From Candidatus Methylomirabilis sp. (GTDB lineage Bacteria > Oederibacteriota > PGYV01 > DYJU01), in assembly GCA_020722985.1 (NCBI GenBank), contig DYJU01000003.1, forward strand, positions 1 to 54,193: DNA of 54,193 bases, in the 5' to 3' direction. Under the pieces are notes generated by a model, which was given only the letters and a program-made list of their open reading frames with translations, ran no database searches and was not told the DNA's origin. Below, one piece after another: positions 1 to 10,497 of the stretch. Every line of letters begins with the position of its first letter. The stretch's first letter is position 1. The position numbers and the translations under genes were made by a program.

Positions 1-50
1 TCTTCCCAAATCCTCTTATTACAACAATATTCAGTTGTATTCCACACACC

Positions 51-550
51 TCAACTTACTTCCGCCCCCACCACCTCGCATACCCAATATCCTCTCCCTA
101 CTTCTCCTTCTGAACCGTCCCATACATAATCCAGATTCTCCATCTTCTTCCCAAATTCTTTACGCACATCGCTTAAGTCTATTGCTAATACCGTATCTTC
201 CCTGATTCGTCTTGCCCCTTCCTTTATCAAACCACTATTTATTTCTCCCGTCAAATATTCTTTTCTCATCTGATGCACCAATCTATTCTCTATATTTTTA
301 TTAACTTTATCTTTTCGCAAAGACTTCTTGCTATTTCTGACAACTTAACATCTCTTGCTGCCTGCATTCCATATATTACCTGTTTTACAAACTTCCTTCT
401 CGGCCTGCTCATCCCTTCACTTATTTTCATCGCAAATTTGTCAATTCGTTCTTTCGTTTCTATAAGAATTTTGTTATTATTTTTCATTGAGATTTCACCT
501 TTTGGGGAAAACTCTTTCCCCCGGGAAACTCTTTCCCTTTTTTTTATCAA
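51..550 (-). pseudogene. Decayed DDE-type IS transposase, frameshifted and 3'-truncated
   Basis: Two overlapping minus ORFs (290-550 and 51-320) read as consecutive transposase pieces (SRPRRKFVKQVIYGMQAARDVKLSEIARSL... then ENRL...DTVLAIDLSDVRKEFGKKMENLDYVWDGSEGEVGRGYWVCEVVGAE) in different frames, followed by a premature stop. Confidence 0.65.
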
Positions 551-727
551 AATTGAGTATACATGAAAAAAATCATTTTTTAAATCTTTTTTTGTTTTTC
601 CCTTTATTTATCAAGGGTTTTCTGGATTTGCAATGTAAAAAATGGGGAAACTCCAGCTGTTAAAATTTTTTGTAATATTATTTGCCTTATAAAATAATTC
701 TATAAATACTGATAAAAAAGTATGTAT

Positions 728-1044
728 GTAATAGTTTAGCCACTGGAAGAATAAAATTGATCAATAAATTTTTTCTGTTGTTATTTTAAAGTCAGGCGAA
801 TAATGCCCTTTATCTTCTATTCTACCGTTCATTGAGCCTGACAAAGAAATCTTGCTTTTACTTCCAATCGCCTTTTAATGTTACCTTCTTTCGTTTTTCA
901 ACTGCGAGATTGCTTCCTTAAGCCTCATATATTTTATTTTCCCCTCTACCCTCCTCTTTTGGCTTTCTAAGAATGACACTACCAGGTGTTTCCTTACTAA
1001 TAGCCACACTTTTACAAATGGACTCCTGCGGGCTGAACTATTAC
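728..1044 (+). repeat. MITE-like element copy 1 (complete), flanked by 8-bp direct repeat GTATGTAT (720-727 / 1045-1052)
   Basis: Starts GTAATAGTTTAGCCACTGG, ends GGCTGAACTATTAC; internal GTCAGGC/GCCTGAC and GCAATCTTGC/GCGAGATTGC inverted repeats; exact 8-bp flanking duplication. Confidence 0.9.
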
Positions 1045-1124
1045 GTATGTATTATAAAAGTAGGGACACGTCGACGAAAGAGACTGTCTCAAAAGTTTGG
1101 GGTTTTCTGAGTGCTATTCCAATA

Positions 1125-1160
1125 AAAAAGGACGGCAACAATGATTTGCCGTCCTTTTTA
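1125..1160 (-). terminator. Rho-independent terminator after ppdK
   Basis: Hairpin AAGGACGGCAA...TTGCCGTCCTT followed by a T-rich run on the minus strand, just after the ppdK stop. Confidence 0.85.
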
Positions 1161-1173
1161 AAATTTTTATATT

Positions 1174-3969
1174 TTATTTATCTCTCTCTTTAGTTTTTTT
1201 CCCTTTTTTTTCTATTTTTTCTTTTACTGCTGCCTGTGCAGCTGCAAGCCTTGCAATAGGAACTCTGAAAGGTGAGCAGGAAACATAATCAAGTCCAGTT
1301 CTATGACAGAATTCAACAGAAGCAGGGTCTCCACCATGTTCACCACATATTCCTAACTTTAATTTGGGTCTTGTTGACCTTCCTGCTTTAACTGCTATAT
1401 CAACTAATTTACCAACACCTTCCTGGTCAAGAGTCTGGAATGGATCCTTTTCAAATATGCCCTTATCTATATATACTTTTGTAAATTTCCCGGAATCATC
1501 CCGTGAAAAACCAAGTGTTGTCTGGGTTAAATCATTTGTTCCAAATGAGAAAAACTCTGCTTCTTTTGCAATTTCATCTGCTGTTATTGCAGCCCTCGGT
1601 ATCTCTATCATTGTTCCAACCATATATTGAATTTTTACGCCTTTCTCTTCCATTACTTTTTTGGCTGTTTCATCAATTATTTTCTTCTGATCAATAAACT
1701 CCTTTAAAAATCCAACAAGCGGAACCATAACTTCCGGAACTATTTTTTTACCTTTTTCTATAAGATTTGCCGCAGCTTCAAAAATAGCCCTTGCCTGCAT
1801 TTCTGAAATTTCAGGATAAGTAATACCAAGGCGACAACCTCTATGTCCAAGCATTGGATTAAATTCATGCAACTCTTCTACCCTATGAAGTAATTTTTCC
1901 GCTTTTTCAAGGTCATTTTTCCCTTCTGGAACAAGTTCAAGTGCTTTTTTAATTATTTCATTATTGGTTGTAGTTGTATTATTTGCTTTCATCGTAACTA
2001 TCTCAGACATTAATTCTTCTCTTTTGGGTAAAAATTCATGAAGTGGTGGGTCAAGTAATCTTATTGTAACTGAATAACCTTCCATTGTTGCAAATAATCC
2101 TTCAAAATCACTTCTCTGCATTGGTAAAAGTTTGTCAAGAGCATCTCTTCTTCCTTTTTCATCATGAGCAAGAATCATTGCCTGCATATGCGGCAATCTA
2201 TCTTCGGCAAAAAACATATGTTCTGTCCTACAAAGCCCTATCCCTTCTGCTCCAAAATTCCTTGCTACTTTTGCATCTCTTGGAATATCAGCATTTGCTC
2301 TTACTTTTAATTTTCTCATTTTATCAACCCATTTCATAAATATTCCAAATTCGCCTTCCATTTTAGGTTCAACAGTCGGAACTTTTCCTAAAATCACATT
2401 ACCGGTTGAACCGTCCAGAGAAATCCAATCACCTTCTTTTACTACTATATCTTTACCTTTTACTAAAAATTGCTTATTATCTTCATCAATTTTTAAATCC
2501 TCACATCCTGCAACACAGCATTTACCCATACCCCTTGCAACAACTGCTGCATGTGATGTCATACCACCACGTGCTGTTAAAATACCTTTTGCTTTATCCA
2601 TCCCATGTATATCATCAGGACATGTTTCTAACCTGACTAAAATAACCTTTTCGCCTTTTTCTGCCCATTCAACTGCTTCATCTGCTGTAAAAACAACCCT
2701 GCCTGAAGAAGCGCCTGGCGATGCTGGTAATCCTTTTGCAATTATATTAAGTTTTACTTTCGGATCAAAAACCGGATGCAACAACTGGTCAAGGGTATTA
2801 GGCGCAACTCTTAATATCGCTTCTTCTTCTGTTATTAATCCTTCCTTAACCATATCTACAGCAATTCTTACCGCTGCTTTTGCCGTTCTTTTTCCCGACC
2901 TTGTCTGTAACATAAATAATTTTTTCTTTTCTATTGTAAATTCAAAATCCTGAACATCCCTGTAATGTTTTTCCAATCTGCTGGTTATTTCTCTGAGTTG
3001 CCTGAAAACTTCTGGCATTTCTTTTTCAAGTTCTGAAATTGGTTTTGGTGTTCTTATACCAGCAACTACATCTTCTCCCTGTGCGTTTGTCAGGTATTCG
3101 CCATAAAATACTTTCTCTCCTGTTGCCGGATTTCTGGTAAAACCAACACCGGTTCCAGAATCATCTCCCATATTTCCAAAAACCATTGTCTGAACATTAA
3201 CAGCTGTTCCTAAATTATGTGGTATATCATTTAATTTCCTATATGTTATTGCCCTTTCATTCATCCACGAATTAAAAACTGCGTTTCTTGCTATTCTTAA
3301 TTGTTCAATGGGATCCTGCGGAAAATCAACACCTTTTTCTTTCTTATAAATTTCTTTAAATTGTTTAACAAGAGTTTTCATATCTTCAGCAGTAAGTTCC
3401 ACATCATGTTTTACACCTTTTTTTTCTTTTAACTCATCAATCTTTCTTTCAAAGAAATGCTTGGAGATACCAACTGCGACATCTGAAAACATCTGTATAA
3501 ATCTTCTGTAACTATCATAAGCGAATCTTTCATTACCGGTAAGTTTTGCAAGACCTTCTACAACTTTATCATTTATTCCTAAATTTAAAATTGTATCCAT
3601 CATACCAGGCATTGAAAATTTTGCCCCTGAACGCACAGAAACCAATAATGGATTATTAAGGTCTCCAAATTTTTTGCCTGTTACTTCTTCTAATTTTTTT
3701 ACATAAACAAGCATCTCTTTATCAACCGCATCTGGTATTTTTTTATTATTTTCGTAATACATATTGCATACTTCTGTGGTTATAGTAAAACCTGGCGGGA
3801 CCGGAATTCCTGCATTTGTCATTTCAGCAAGTCCAGCACCTTTCCCCCCTAAAAGCGCTCGCATTTCTCCATTGCCATCAGCTTTGCCTTTGCCGAAAAA
3901 ATAAATATATTTTTTTCCGGCTTTTTTTTCTGGTTTTGTTTTACCTTTTGCCTTTTTTATTTTTGCCAT
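1174..3969 (-). CDS. ppdK: Pyruvate, phosphate dikinase
   Basis: 931 aa; GGKGAGLAEMTNAGIPVPPGFTITTE, swivelling His motif GGMTSHAAVVARGMGKCCVAG, C-terminal FGTNDLTQTTLGFSRDD and GICGEHGGDP. Confidence 0.98.
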   Translation of the reverse strand: MAKIKKAKGKTKPEKKAGKKYIYFFGKGKADGNGEMRALLGGKGAGLAEMTNAGIPVPPGFTITTEVCNMYYENNKKIPDAVDKEMLVYVKKLEEVTGKKFGDLNNPLLVSVRSGAKFSMPGMMDTILNLGINDKVVEGLAKLTGNERFAYDSYRRFIQMFSDVAVGISKHFFERKIDELKEKKGVKHDVELTAEDMKTLVKQFKEIYKKEKGVDFPQDPIEQLRIARNAVFNSWMNERAITYRKLNDIPHNLGTAVNVQTMVFGNMGDDSGTGVGFTRNPATGEKVFYGEYLTNAQGEDVVAGIRTPKPISELEKEMPEVFRQLREITSRLEKHYRDVQDFEFTIEKKKLFMLQTRSGKRTAKAAVRIAVDMVKEGLITEEEAILRVAPNTLDQLLHPVFDPKVKLNIIAKGLPASPGASSGRVVFTADEAVEWAEKGEKVILVRLETCPDDIHGMDKAKGILTARGGMTSHAAVVARGMGKCCVAGCEDLKIDEDNKQFLVKGKDIVVKEGDWISLDGSTGNVILGKVPTVEPKMEGEFGIFMKWVDKMRKLKVRANADIPRDAKVARNFGAEGIGLCRTEHMFFAEDRLPHMQAMILAHDEKGRRDALDKLLPMQRSDFEGLFATMEGYSVTIRLLDPPLHEFLPKREELMSEIVTMKANNTTTTNNEIIKKALELVPEGKNDLEKAEKLLHRVEELHEFNPMLGHRGCRLGITYPEISEMQARAIFEAAANLIEKGKKIVPEVMVPLVGFLKEFIDQKKIIDETAKKVMEEKGVKIQYMVGTMIEIPRAAITADEIAKEAEFFSFGTNDLTQTTLGFSRDDSGKFTKVYIDKGIFEKDPFQTLDQEGVGKLVDIAVKAGRSTRPKLKLGICGEHGGDPASVEFCHRTGLDYVSCSPFRVPIARLAAAQAAVKEKIEKKGKKTKERDK

Positions 3970-4082
3970 ATTTTAAATCCTCCTCTTTTATATATTTTTA
4001 TTTATTAATTTTAAAATTTTACTACTATATTTTTTTGTGTCAAGAATAATTTTAAAAAACAAGTAATCAATGATTATGACAC

Positions 4083-4436
4083 GTAATGGTTTAGTTACTG
4101 AAAAAGCAACATTGAACAAAATATAAATTTTTAAAACATATATTTTATATCTTTGCAACCACTTTTATCTTTGCCATTTTAAAGTCAGGTGAATAATTCC
4201 CTCTGTCTTCTATTCCACCGTTCAATGGACCTGATAAAGCAATTTTGCTTTTATACCCGATCGCCTTTTCGCCTTGTTTTCTTCTGCTTTTAACTGCCAG
4301 ATTGATTCCTTAAGCCTCATATGTCCTTTTTTTCTCTTCTGCACTTTCCTTTCGGTTTCCTGAGAATGACAGTGCCATATATTTACTTACTGATAGCCAA
4401 ACTTTTCCAGGTTACTTCTGGTGGCTGAACTATTAC
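4083..4436 (+). repeat. MITE-like element copy 2 (complete)
   Basis: GTAATGGTTTAGTTACTG...GTGGCTGAACTATTAC with the same internal modules; no clear target duplication. Confidence 0.85.
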
Positions 4437-4698
4437 TTTTTCTTTCCTTACCTCTTTCGGATTTGTAAAAATGGCGCCTTAAAGAGTTTTTCTACTAATA
4501 TATATGAACTTTTGTAAGTTAATTTCAATATCTGAACTATTGATATGCCAATATTTTTGTATTTAAAATTTCATCTTTTATAATTCAACATCCAATAATA
4601 GATTTTTAAAAAGCAATCAACAACTAACAATTAACATCTGGAAACTTACAACCTGCATTTATAATCTGGCATTTGCTACTTACAATTCAATGTCTTTG

Positions 4699-5871
4699 TC
4701 AAACCTTTTGTTTTACCTGTTCTTTTATCAATTTAGCAGCAATTTCATTTAATTGTATCTGATTCGTACCTTCATATATTTGTGTAATTTTTGCATCTCG
4801 CATCATTTTTTCAACAGGATATTCTTTCATATAACCATAACCACCAAACACCTGAACAGCATTTGTAGTAACACGCATTGCAACTTCTGAAGCGAAATAC
4901 TTGCACATCGCAGATTCTTTTGCAAAATCTTTTGCACCAGAATCTATAGTTCTCGCCACCGAATATAAAAGAGCTCTGGCAGCTTCAACTTCAACTGCCA
5001 TATTTGCTAGCATATGCTGAACTGCCTGTATAGATGATATTGTTTTCCCGAACTGGACCCGCTGTCTGGAATATGCAAGTGCTTCTTCTAATGCACCAGC
5101 TGCTATACCAAGCGCCTGTGCCGCAACACCAGGTCTTGAATGATTTAAAGTATTCACCGCCACAATAAAACCGTGCCCTTCTTTACCTATAATATTTTCT
5201 TCTGGCACTTCACAGTCCTGAAAAACAAGTTCCCTTGTGGCAGAAGCCCTTATTCCCATTTTATTTTCTTTTTTACCAAAACTAAAACCTGGCATTCCTT
5301 TTTCAACTATAAAAGCTGTTGCCCCGCGTGTTCCTTTTGCTTTATCTGTAATTGCAATAACGCTATATACCTGGGCTTCGCCACCATTGGTAATCCATTG
5401 CTTGGTTCCATTTAATATATATTTATTACCTTTCTTCACAGCTGTTGTTCTCATATTCCCGGCATCTGAACCAGCATCTGATTCTGTTAATGCAAATGCA
5501 GCAAGATATTCGCCAGATGATATTTTAGGTAAATATTTTTTCTTTTGTTCTTCATTTCCAGAAAGTAATATAGGAAATGTTCCTAAAGCCGTTGCAGCCA
5601 TTGCAAGGGATATTCCACCACATACTTTACTTAACTCTTCAACGGCTAAACAAAGCTTTATTATACCTTTTTCATTGGGATGAGCCATACCACCATATTC
5701 TTCGGGTATATAAAGCCCAGTAAGTCCTGCGTTTGCCATCTCTTTTACTATATCCCATGGAAAAATCGCTTCTTCATCGTATTTTTCTCTTACTGGCTTT
5801 ATCTTTTTAATTGCGAGTTCTTTAGCTGTTTCAACTATCATTTGTTCTTCTTCTGTTAAAAAATAATTCAC
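4699..5871 (-). CDS. Acyl-CoA dehydrogenase
   Basis: 390 aa; FALTESDAGSD, NGTKQWITNGGEA, catalytic-region QIYEGTNQIQ; start overlaps the rnc stop by 4 nt. Confidence 0.95.
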   Translation of the reverse strand: MNYFLTEEEQMIVETAKELAIKKIKPVREKYDEEAIFPWDIVKEMANAGLTGLYIPEEYGGMAHPNEKGIIKLCLAVEELSKVCGGISLAMAATALGTFPILLSGNEEQKKKYLPKISSGEYLAAFALTESDAGSDAGNMRTTAVKKGNKYILNGTKQWITNGGEAQVYSVIAITDKAKGTRGATAFIVEKGMPGFSFGKKENKMGIRASATRELVFQDCEVPEENIIGKEGHGFIVAVNTLNHSRPGVAAQALGIAAGALEEALAYSRQRVQFGKTISSIQAVQHMLANMAVEVEAARALLYSVARTIDSGAKDFAKESAMCKYFASEVAMRVTTNAVQVFGGYGYMKEYPVEKMMRDAKITQIYEGTNQIQLNEIAAKLIKEQVKQKV

Positions 5872-6557
5872 TTTATGCCCTCCTTATATAAATTTTTTAT
5901 TGCAATTTTTGCTGCATTTTGCTCAGCATATTTTATCGTATCACCCTGTCCATTTCCATATAACTTATTATTTATATAAACTTCTATAAAAAATATTTTT
6001 TTATGCTCTTTACCTGCTGTTTTTACCAGTTTATACTCCGGTAAAACATTTTTAAAATTTTTATTAACCATCATCTGCAATTTTGATTTATAATCTTCAA
6101 AATCTTTTTTATTTTTAATATCAATTAAAATTTTCTTATATATTGATAAAATAAACTTCTCAGATTCATCATATCCTAAAATTAGATATATTGCTCCTAT
6201 CAATGCTTCTATAACATCACTTATTATTCTTTTATTTTTTTTTATATCTTCTTTTGTTAATGTTTTACCATATTTAATATATTTATAAACTCTATTTTCA
6301 ACACCAATATTATATAATATTTCCTTACTTACCAGATAACTTTTTATTTTTGAAAGATCGCCTGTAAGATAATCTGGAAAATTTTTATAAATATAATTAA
6401 TAATACAAAGACCTAAAACAGCATCACCTATAAATTCAAACTTCTCGTAATTTTTATCACCTGATGATTTATGAGAAAATGCAGTTTGAATTTCAGGCCT
6501 TTCTAATAATTTTTTTTCTTTTAAAAAATTTTCTAATTTATTAGATAAGAATATCAT
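5868..6557 (-). CDS. rnc: Ribonuclease III
   Basis: 229 aa; AFSHKSS...[14 protein letters not shown] signature, dsRNA-binding C-terminus. Confidence 0.95.
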   Translation of the reverse strand: MIFLSNKLENFLKEKKLLERPEIQTAFSHKSSGDKNYEKFEFIGDAVLGLCIINYIYKNFPDYLTGDLSKIKSYLVSKEILYNIGVENRVYKYIKYGKTLTKEDIKKNKRIISDVIEALIGAIYLILGYDESEKFILSIYKKILIDIKNKKDFEDYKSKLQMMVNKNFKNVLPEYKLVKTAGKEHKKIFFIEVYINNKLYGNGQGDTIKYAEQNAAKIAIKNLYKEGIK

Positions 6558-7792
6558 TCATATTTTTTAAAAATCAAAGTAGCGTTATGACCACCAAACC
6601 CAAAAGAATTTGTGAGTGCGTATTTTACATTATGCTGTCTTTTAACATTGGGCACATAATCTAAATCGCATTCTGGATCTGGTGTTTCTAAATTTATCGT
6701 TGGATGTAAAACTCCATTCATAATGGATAAAATGCATACTATTGCTTCAACCGCACCTGTTCCGCCAAGCATATGCCCTGTCATTGATTTGGTTGAATTG
6801 ATAGGTATCTTATATGCATATTCTCCAAAAACCGATTTTATCGCCCTTGTTTCTGCCTGATCATTAAGTAAAGTTGATGTTCCATGAGCATTTATATAAT
6901 TTATTTCTTCTGGTTTTATTCCAGCATCTTTTAACGCATTTTTCATACATAAAGCACCACCTTCCCCATTTTCTGGTGGTGCCGTCATATGAAAAGCATC
7001 ATCAGATGCTCCATAGCCGAAAACTTCGGCTAAAATTTTTGCTCCTCTTTTTTTCGCAAATTCAAGTTCTTCTAAAATTAAAATTCCAGCACCATCAGCC
7101 ATAACAAAACCATCCCTGTTTTTATCAAATGGTCTTGATGCTTTTTCTGGTTCGTCATTTCTTTCTGATAAACTTCTTGCCGCACAAAAACCAGCGAGTC
7201 CAAGAGGAGTTATTGCACCTTCCACTCCTCCTGTTACTGCAACTTCTGCATCGCCCCTCTTTATCAATTTATACGCTTCTCCTATGGAATGTGTGCTTGT
7301 TGCACATGCAGTAACAATACAAAAATTCGGTCCTTTAAAACCATATCGCATTGAAATATACGCACCTGCCATATTTGGTATAAGCATAGGTATTAAAAAA
7401 GGTGAAATTCTGCTAACACCTTTTTGTAATAAAACAGTTTGCTGTTCTTCTATTATATTTAATCCTCCTATGCCCGAACCAACCACAACCGCCACCCGTT
7501 CTTTGTCAATTGTATCTAAATTTAAACCTGATTGTGTTAAAGCTTCTTTTGAAGCTTTTAATGCATATTGAATAAAACGTGGCGTTCTTTTTATTTCTTT
7601 TTTCCCCAGAACTTCTTCTGGATTAAAATTTTTTATTTCACCTGCAATTTTAGTTGGATAGGTGGATACATCAAAAAGGGTAACTTTTCCTATTCCGCTT
7701 TTTCCAGAAAGCAAATTTTGCCACATCTCATAAACTGAATTACCAACAGGAGTTAAAACTCCCATTCCTGTAACAACAACTCTTCTATTCAT
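6554..7792 (-). CDS. fabF: 3-oxoacyl-[ACP] synthase II
   Basis: 412 aa; [16 protein letters not shown], active-site [31 protein letters not shown]. Confidence 0.97.
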   Translation of the reverse strand: MNRRVVVTGMGVLTPVGNSVYEMWQNLLSGKSGIGKVTLFDVSTYPTKIAGEIKNFNPEEVLGKKEIKRTPRFIQYALKASKEALTQSGLNLDTIDKERVAVVVGSGIGGLNIIEEQQTVLLQKGVSRISPFLIPMLIPNMAGAYISMRYGFKGPNFCIVTACATSTHSIGEAYKLIKRGDAEVAVTGGVEGAITPLGLAGFCAARSLSERNDEPEKASRPFDKNRDGFVMADGAGILILEELEFAKKRGAKILAEVFGYGASDDAFHMTAPPENGEGGALCMKNALKDAGIKPEEINYINAHGTSTLLNDQAETRAIKSVFGEYAYKIPINSTKSMTGHMLGGTGAVEAIVCILSIMNGVLHPTINLETPDPECDLDYVPNVKRQHNVKYALTNSFGFGGHNATLIFKKYE

Positions 7793-7813
7793 TTTAATTT
7801 CCTTATTTATAAA

Positions 7814-8065
7814 TTAATTTTGCTGTATTTTAACTTTTATATGCTCTATTGTCTCTCCAACGGTTTTAATTTTTTCTGCTTCTTCATCTGGTATTTCAAT
7901 ACCAAATTCTTCTTCAAGTGCCATAACTAATTCTACAGTATCAAGTGAATCTGCCCCTAAATCATCAACATAAGATGCTTCTGGTTTTACTTCAGAAGGA
8001 TCAATTCCTAACTGTGCCACTATAACGTCTTTTACTCTTTCTTCCACTGTTTTTTCGTCTGCCAT
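7814..8065 (-). CDS. acpP: Acyl carrier protein
   Basis: 83 aa; [33 protein letters not shown]. Confidence 0.98.
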   Translation of the reverse strand: MADEKTVEERVKDVIVAQLGIDPSEVKPEASYVDDLGADSLDTVELVMALEEEFGIEIPDEEAEKIKTVGETIEHIKVKIQQN

Positions 8066-8106
8066 TTTAAAACCTCCTTTAAATTAAAATATAATTTTTA
8101 AAATTT

Positions 8107-8850
8107 TTACATAGCAAGTCCGCCGTCGACCCTTATCACCTCCCCTGTAACATAAGATGAAAGATCTGAAGCAAGATATAAAACTGTATTTGCGACATCA
8201 TCAGGTGTGCCCAATGTTTTCATTGGAATATTTTCCAGATATTTATTTATAACATCTTGACTTAATTTATCTGTCATTGCCGTCCTTATAAAACCAGGAG
8301 CTACGGCATTTGCCCTGATATTTCTTCCTGCAAATTCTTTTGCGGTTGTTTTTGTAAGACCTATTACGCCTGCTTTTGACGCTGAGTAATTTGCCTGTCC
8401 GGCATTACCAAATAACCCAACAACAGAAGATATATTTATAATACTCCCGTTTCTCTGTTTTGCCATAATTTTTGTAACTGCCTTTGTAAAATTAAAAACG
8501 CCTTTTAAATTTATATTTATAACTAAATCCCAATCCTTTTCTGTCATTCTTAATAGCAAAGTATCTCTTGTTATGCCAGCATTGTTGACAAGTATATCAA
8601 TCTTTTTAAATCTATCAAAAATTTTGTTAACAATTCCCTCAACTTCTATTGTATTTGAAACATCAGTTTTATATGCTTCTGTATCAACTCCAGATTTTTT
8701 TATATCATCCGCTGTTGCTTTTGCTTTTTCGTAATTCACATCAACCAGTGCAATTGATGCCCCTTCTGATGCTAATTTCCTTGCTATTGCTTCGCCTATG
8801 CCCTGGGCTCCACCTGTAACTATTGCCACTTTATCTTTTAACAATGACAT
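8107..8850 (-). CDS. fabG: 3-oxoacyl-[ACP] reductase
   Basis: 247 aa SDR; VTGGAQGIGEAIA, NNAGITRD, YSASKAGVIG, VDGGLAM C-terminus. Confidence 0.96.
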   Translation of the reverse strand: MSLLKDKVAIVTGGAQGIGEAIARKLASEGASIALVDVNYEKAKATADDIKKSGVDTEAYKTDVSNTIEVEGIVNKIFDRFKKIDILVNNAGITRDTLLLRMTEKDWDLVININLKGVFNFTKAVTKIMAKQRNGSIINISSVVGLFGNAGQANYSASKAGVIGLTKTTAKEFAGRNIRANAVAPGFIRTAMTDKLSQDVINKYLENIPMKTLGTPDDVANTVLYLASDLSSYVTGEVIRVDGGLAM

Positions 8851-8864
8851 AAAATAATCTCCTT

Positions 8865-9797
8865 TTATAAATTTAATTTTTCTATATCCTGAACCTTTTC
8901 TATATTATATATTTTCAAATTTTTGTCAATCTTTTTTATAAGACCTGATAAAACATTTCCTGGTCCTAATTCAATAAAAGTATCAATACCTTTTGATTTT
9001 ATATACTCAATACTTTCTATCCATCTTACTGGATTTACAATTTGTTTTATCATAGATTCTTTGATTTCTTCTTTTTTTAGTATTTCTTTTGCATTATAAT
9101 TAGCAATTACAGGAATTCTAAGATTCATGATATCATAGTTATCTATTTCTTTTTTTAATTCATCAGAAGCATATTGCATAAGATTTGAATGAAAAGCTCC
9201 AGCAACCGAAAGTTTTATATATCTTTTGGCACCCAATTCTTTTGCGATATTTTCAGCAGCATTTATTGCATTTAAAGTGCCTGAAACTACTATCTGTCCG
9301 GGACAATTTATATTTGCATCTGTTAAATATCCTGTATCTTTTACCTTTTCACATAACAGATTAATCTTTTCTATGTCAAGACCTAAAACTGCAGCCATCC
9401 CACTTTTTTCTTTTTCAGAAGCAATTTGCATTAATTCACCCCTGCGCATTACTAACTTTAAACCTGTAAATAAATTAAAAGCACCAGCAGCATAAAGAGC
9501 AGAATATTCTCCCAGGCTATGTCCAGCACAAAATTTAATTTTATTTTCTATTTTTTCTTTGATAATCTCATAAATTAAAATAGACATTGAAAAAATTGCT
9601 GGCTGGGTTATGTCGGTTCTTTTTAATTCTTCTTCAGAACCCGCAAACATAATATTTTTAAAATTTTTACCAACAATTTTATCTGTTTCATCAATAATTT
9701 CTTTTGCAACAGTAAAAGATTCGTAAAAATCTTTTGCCATGCCAACAAATTGCGAACCCTGTCCAGGAAAAACAAGTGCAAAATTATTCAAAAACAA
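8865..9797 (-). CDS. fabD: Malonyl-CoA:ACP transacylase
   Basis: 310 aa; FPGQGSQFVGM, GHSLGEYSAL, GAFHSNLM. Confidence 0.95.
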   Translation of the reverse strand: MFLNNFALVFPGQGSQFVGMAKDFYESFTVAKEIIDETDKIVGKNFKNIMFAGSEEELKRTDITQPAIFSMSILIYEIIKEKIENKIKFCAGHSLGEYSALYAAGAFNLFTGLKLVMRRGELMQIASEKEKSGMAAVLGLDIEKINLLCEKVKDTGYLTDANINCPGQIVVSGTLNAINAAENIAKELGAKRYIKLSVAGAFHSNLMQYASDELKKEIDNYDIMNLRIPVIANYNAKEILKKEEIKESMIKQIVNPVRWIESIEYIKSKGIDTFIELGPGNVLSGLIKKIDKNLKIYNIEKVQDIEKLNL

Positions 9798-9870
9798 ATC
9801 CTCCTTAAAATAAATTTTAAAAATTTAAACATTTTTAAATTTAACTGTCAAGAAAATTTATAAAAAATTT

Positions 9871-9920
9871 TGGGAATAAGGATAGACATGGTATACACAT
9901 AAAGAAGTTAAAAATAATGA
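9871..9920 (+). repeat. Second repeat family, copy A
   Basis: TGGGAATAAGGATAGACATGGTATACAC..ATAAAGAAGTTAAAAATAAT, shared with the 50041-50087 minus-strand copy. Confidence 0.7.
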
Positions 9921-10497
9921 ATAAAGATAGACTATTAGCTCTTAAGAGAATATTACAAGATAAAGATGAGAAAAAAGGTAATGAATTAAAAATAGGGGGT
10001 AGATAAATATCTACCCCATCTGAGATCTCTCGTTTAAACGAATTTAAAAGCAAAATTTTTATAATTGCCTTAAAAAGTAATTTCTTTGATTTAAAAGTTG
10101 AATTCTTTGATATTAAAGAATTTTATTCTTTGCAAGATTTTATTAATAAAGCATATTTTCTTATATAATCCAATTCTTATAAAGAGAATGAGACGCCATG
10201 GGATATTTGTAAAAGAGAAAAATCCCGAGTTACCTGAAGAGATTTACTTGCAAAAATTTGCATGCTACCGCCGATTATTTTTGATAAAATGATTTCTAAA
10301 GATTATATAATGTATCTCATAATCCGTTAATATTGTTGACTCTTCAAAAAAGTTCTTTAAGAAATAAGGTGAAATATTAAGTATATATCTTTTAAACCTG
10401 TACCATTTTTTCTGTTAATTTATCTTTAATGCTACAGGAACTATAGATAATTTTAGTAAAATTCCTATAAAAATGTATTTTAGCTATCAAAAAATTT

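Noticed and set aside
2085-2636. Plus-strand ORFs antisense to ppdK, fabF, hppA and other genes
   Set aside because: Low-complexity Leu/Phe/His-rich translations opposite strongly conserved genes; typical of antisense frames in AT-rich coding DNA.
10098-10292. 64-aa ORF as a real gene
   Set aside because: No recognisable motif, and it lies in a poorly coding intergenic region. The latter half might be a gene remnant, but I cannot support a call.
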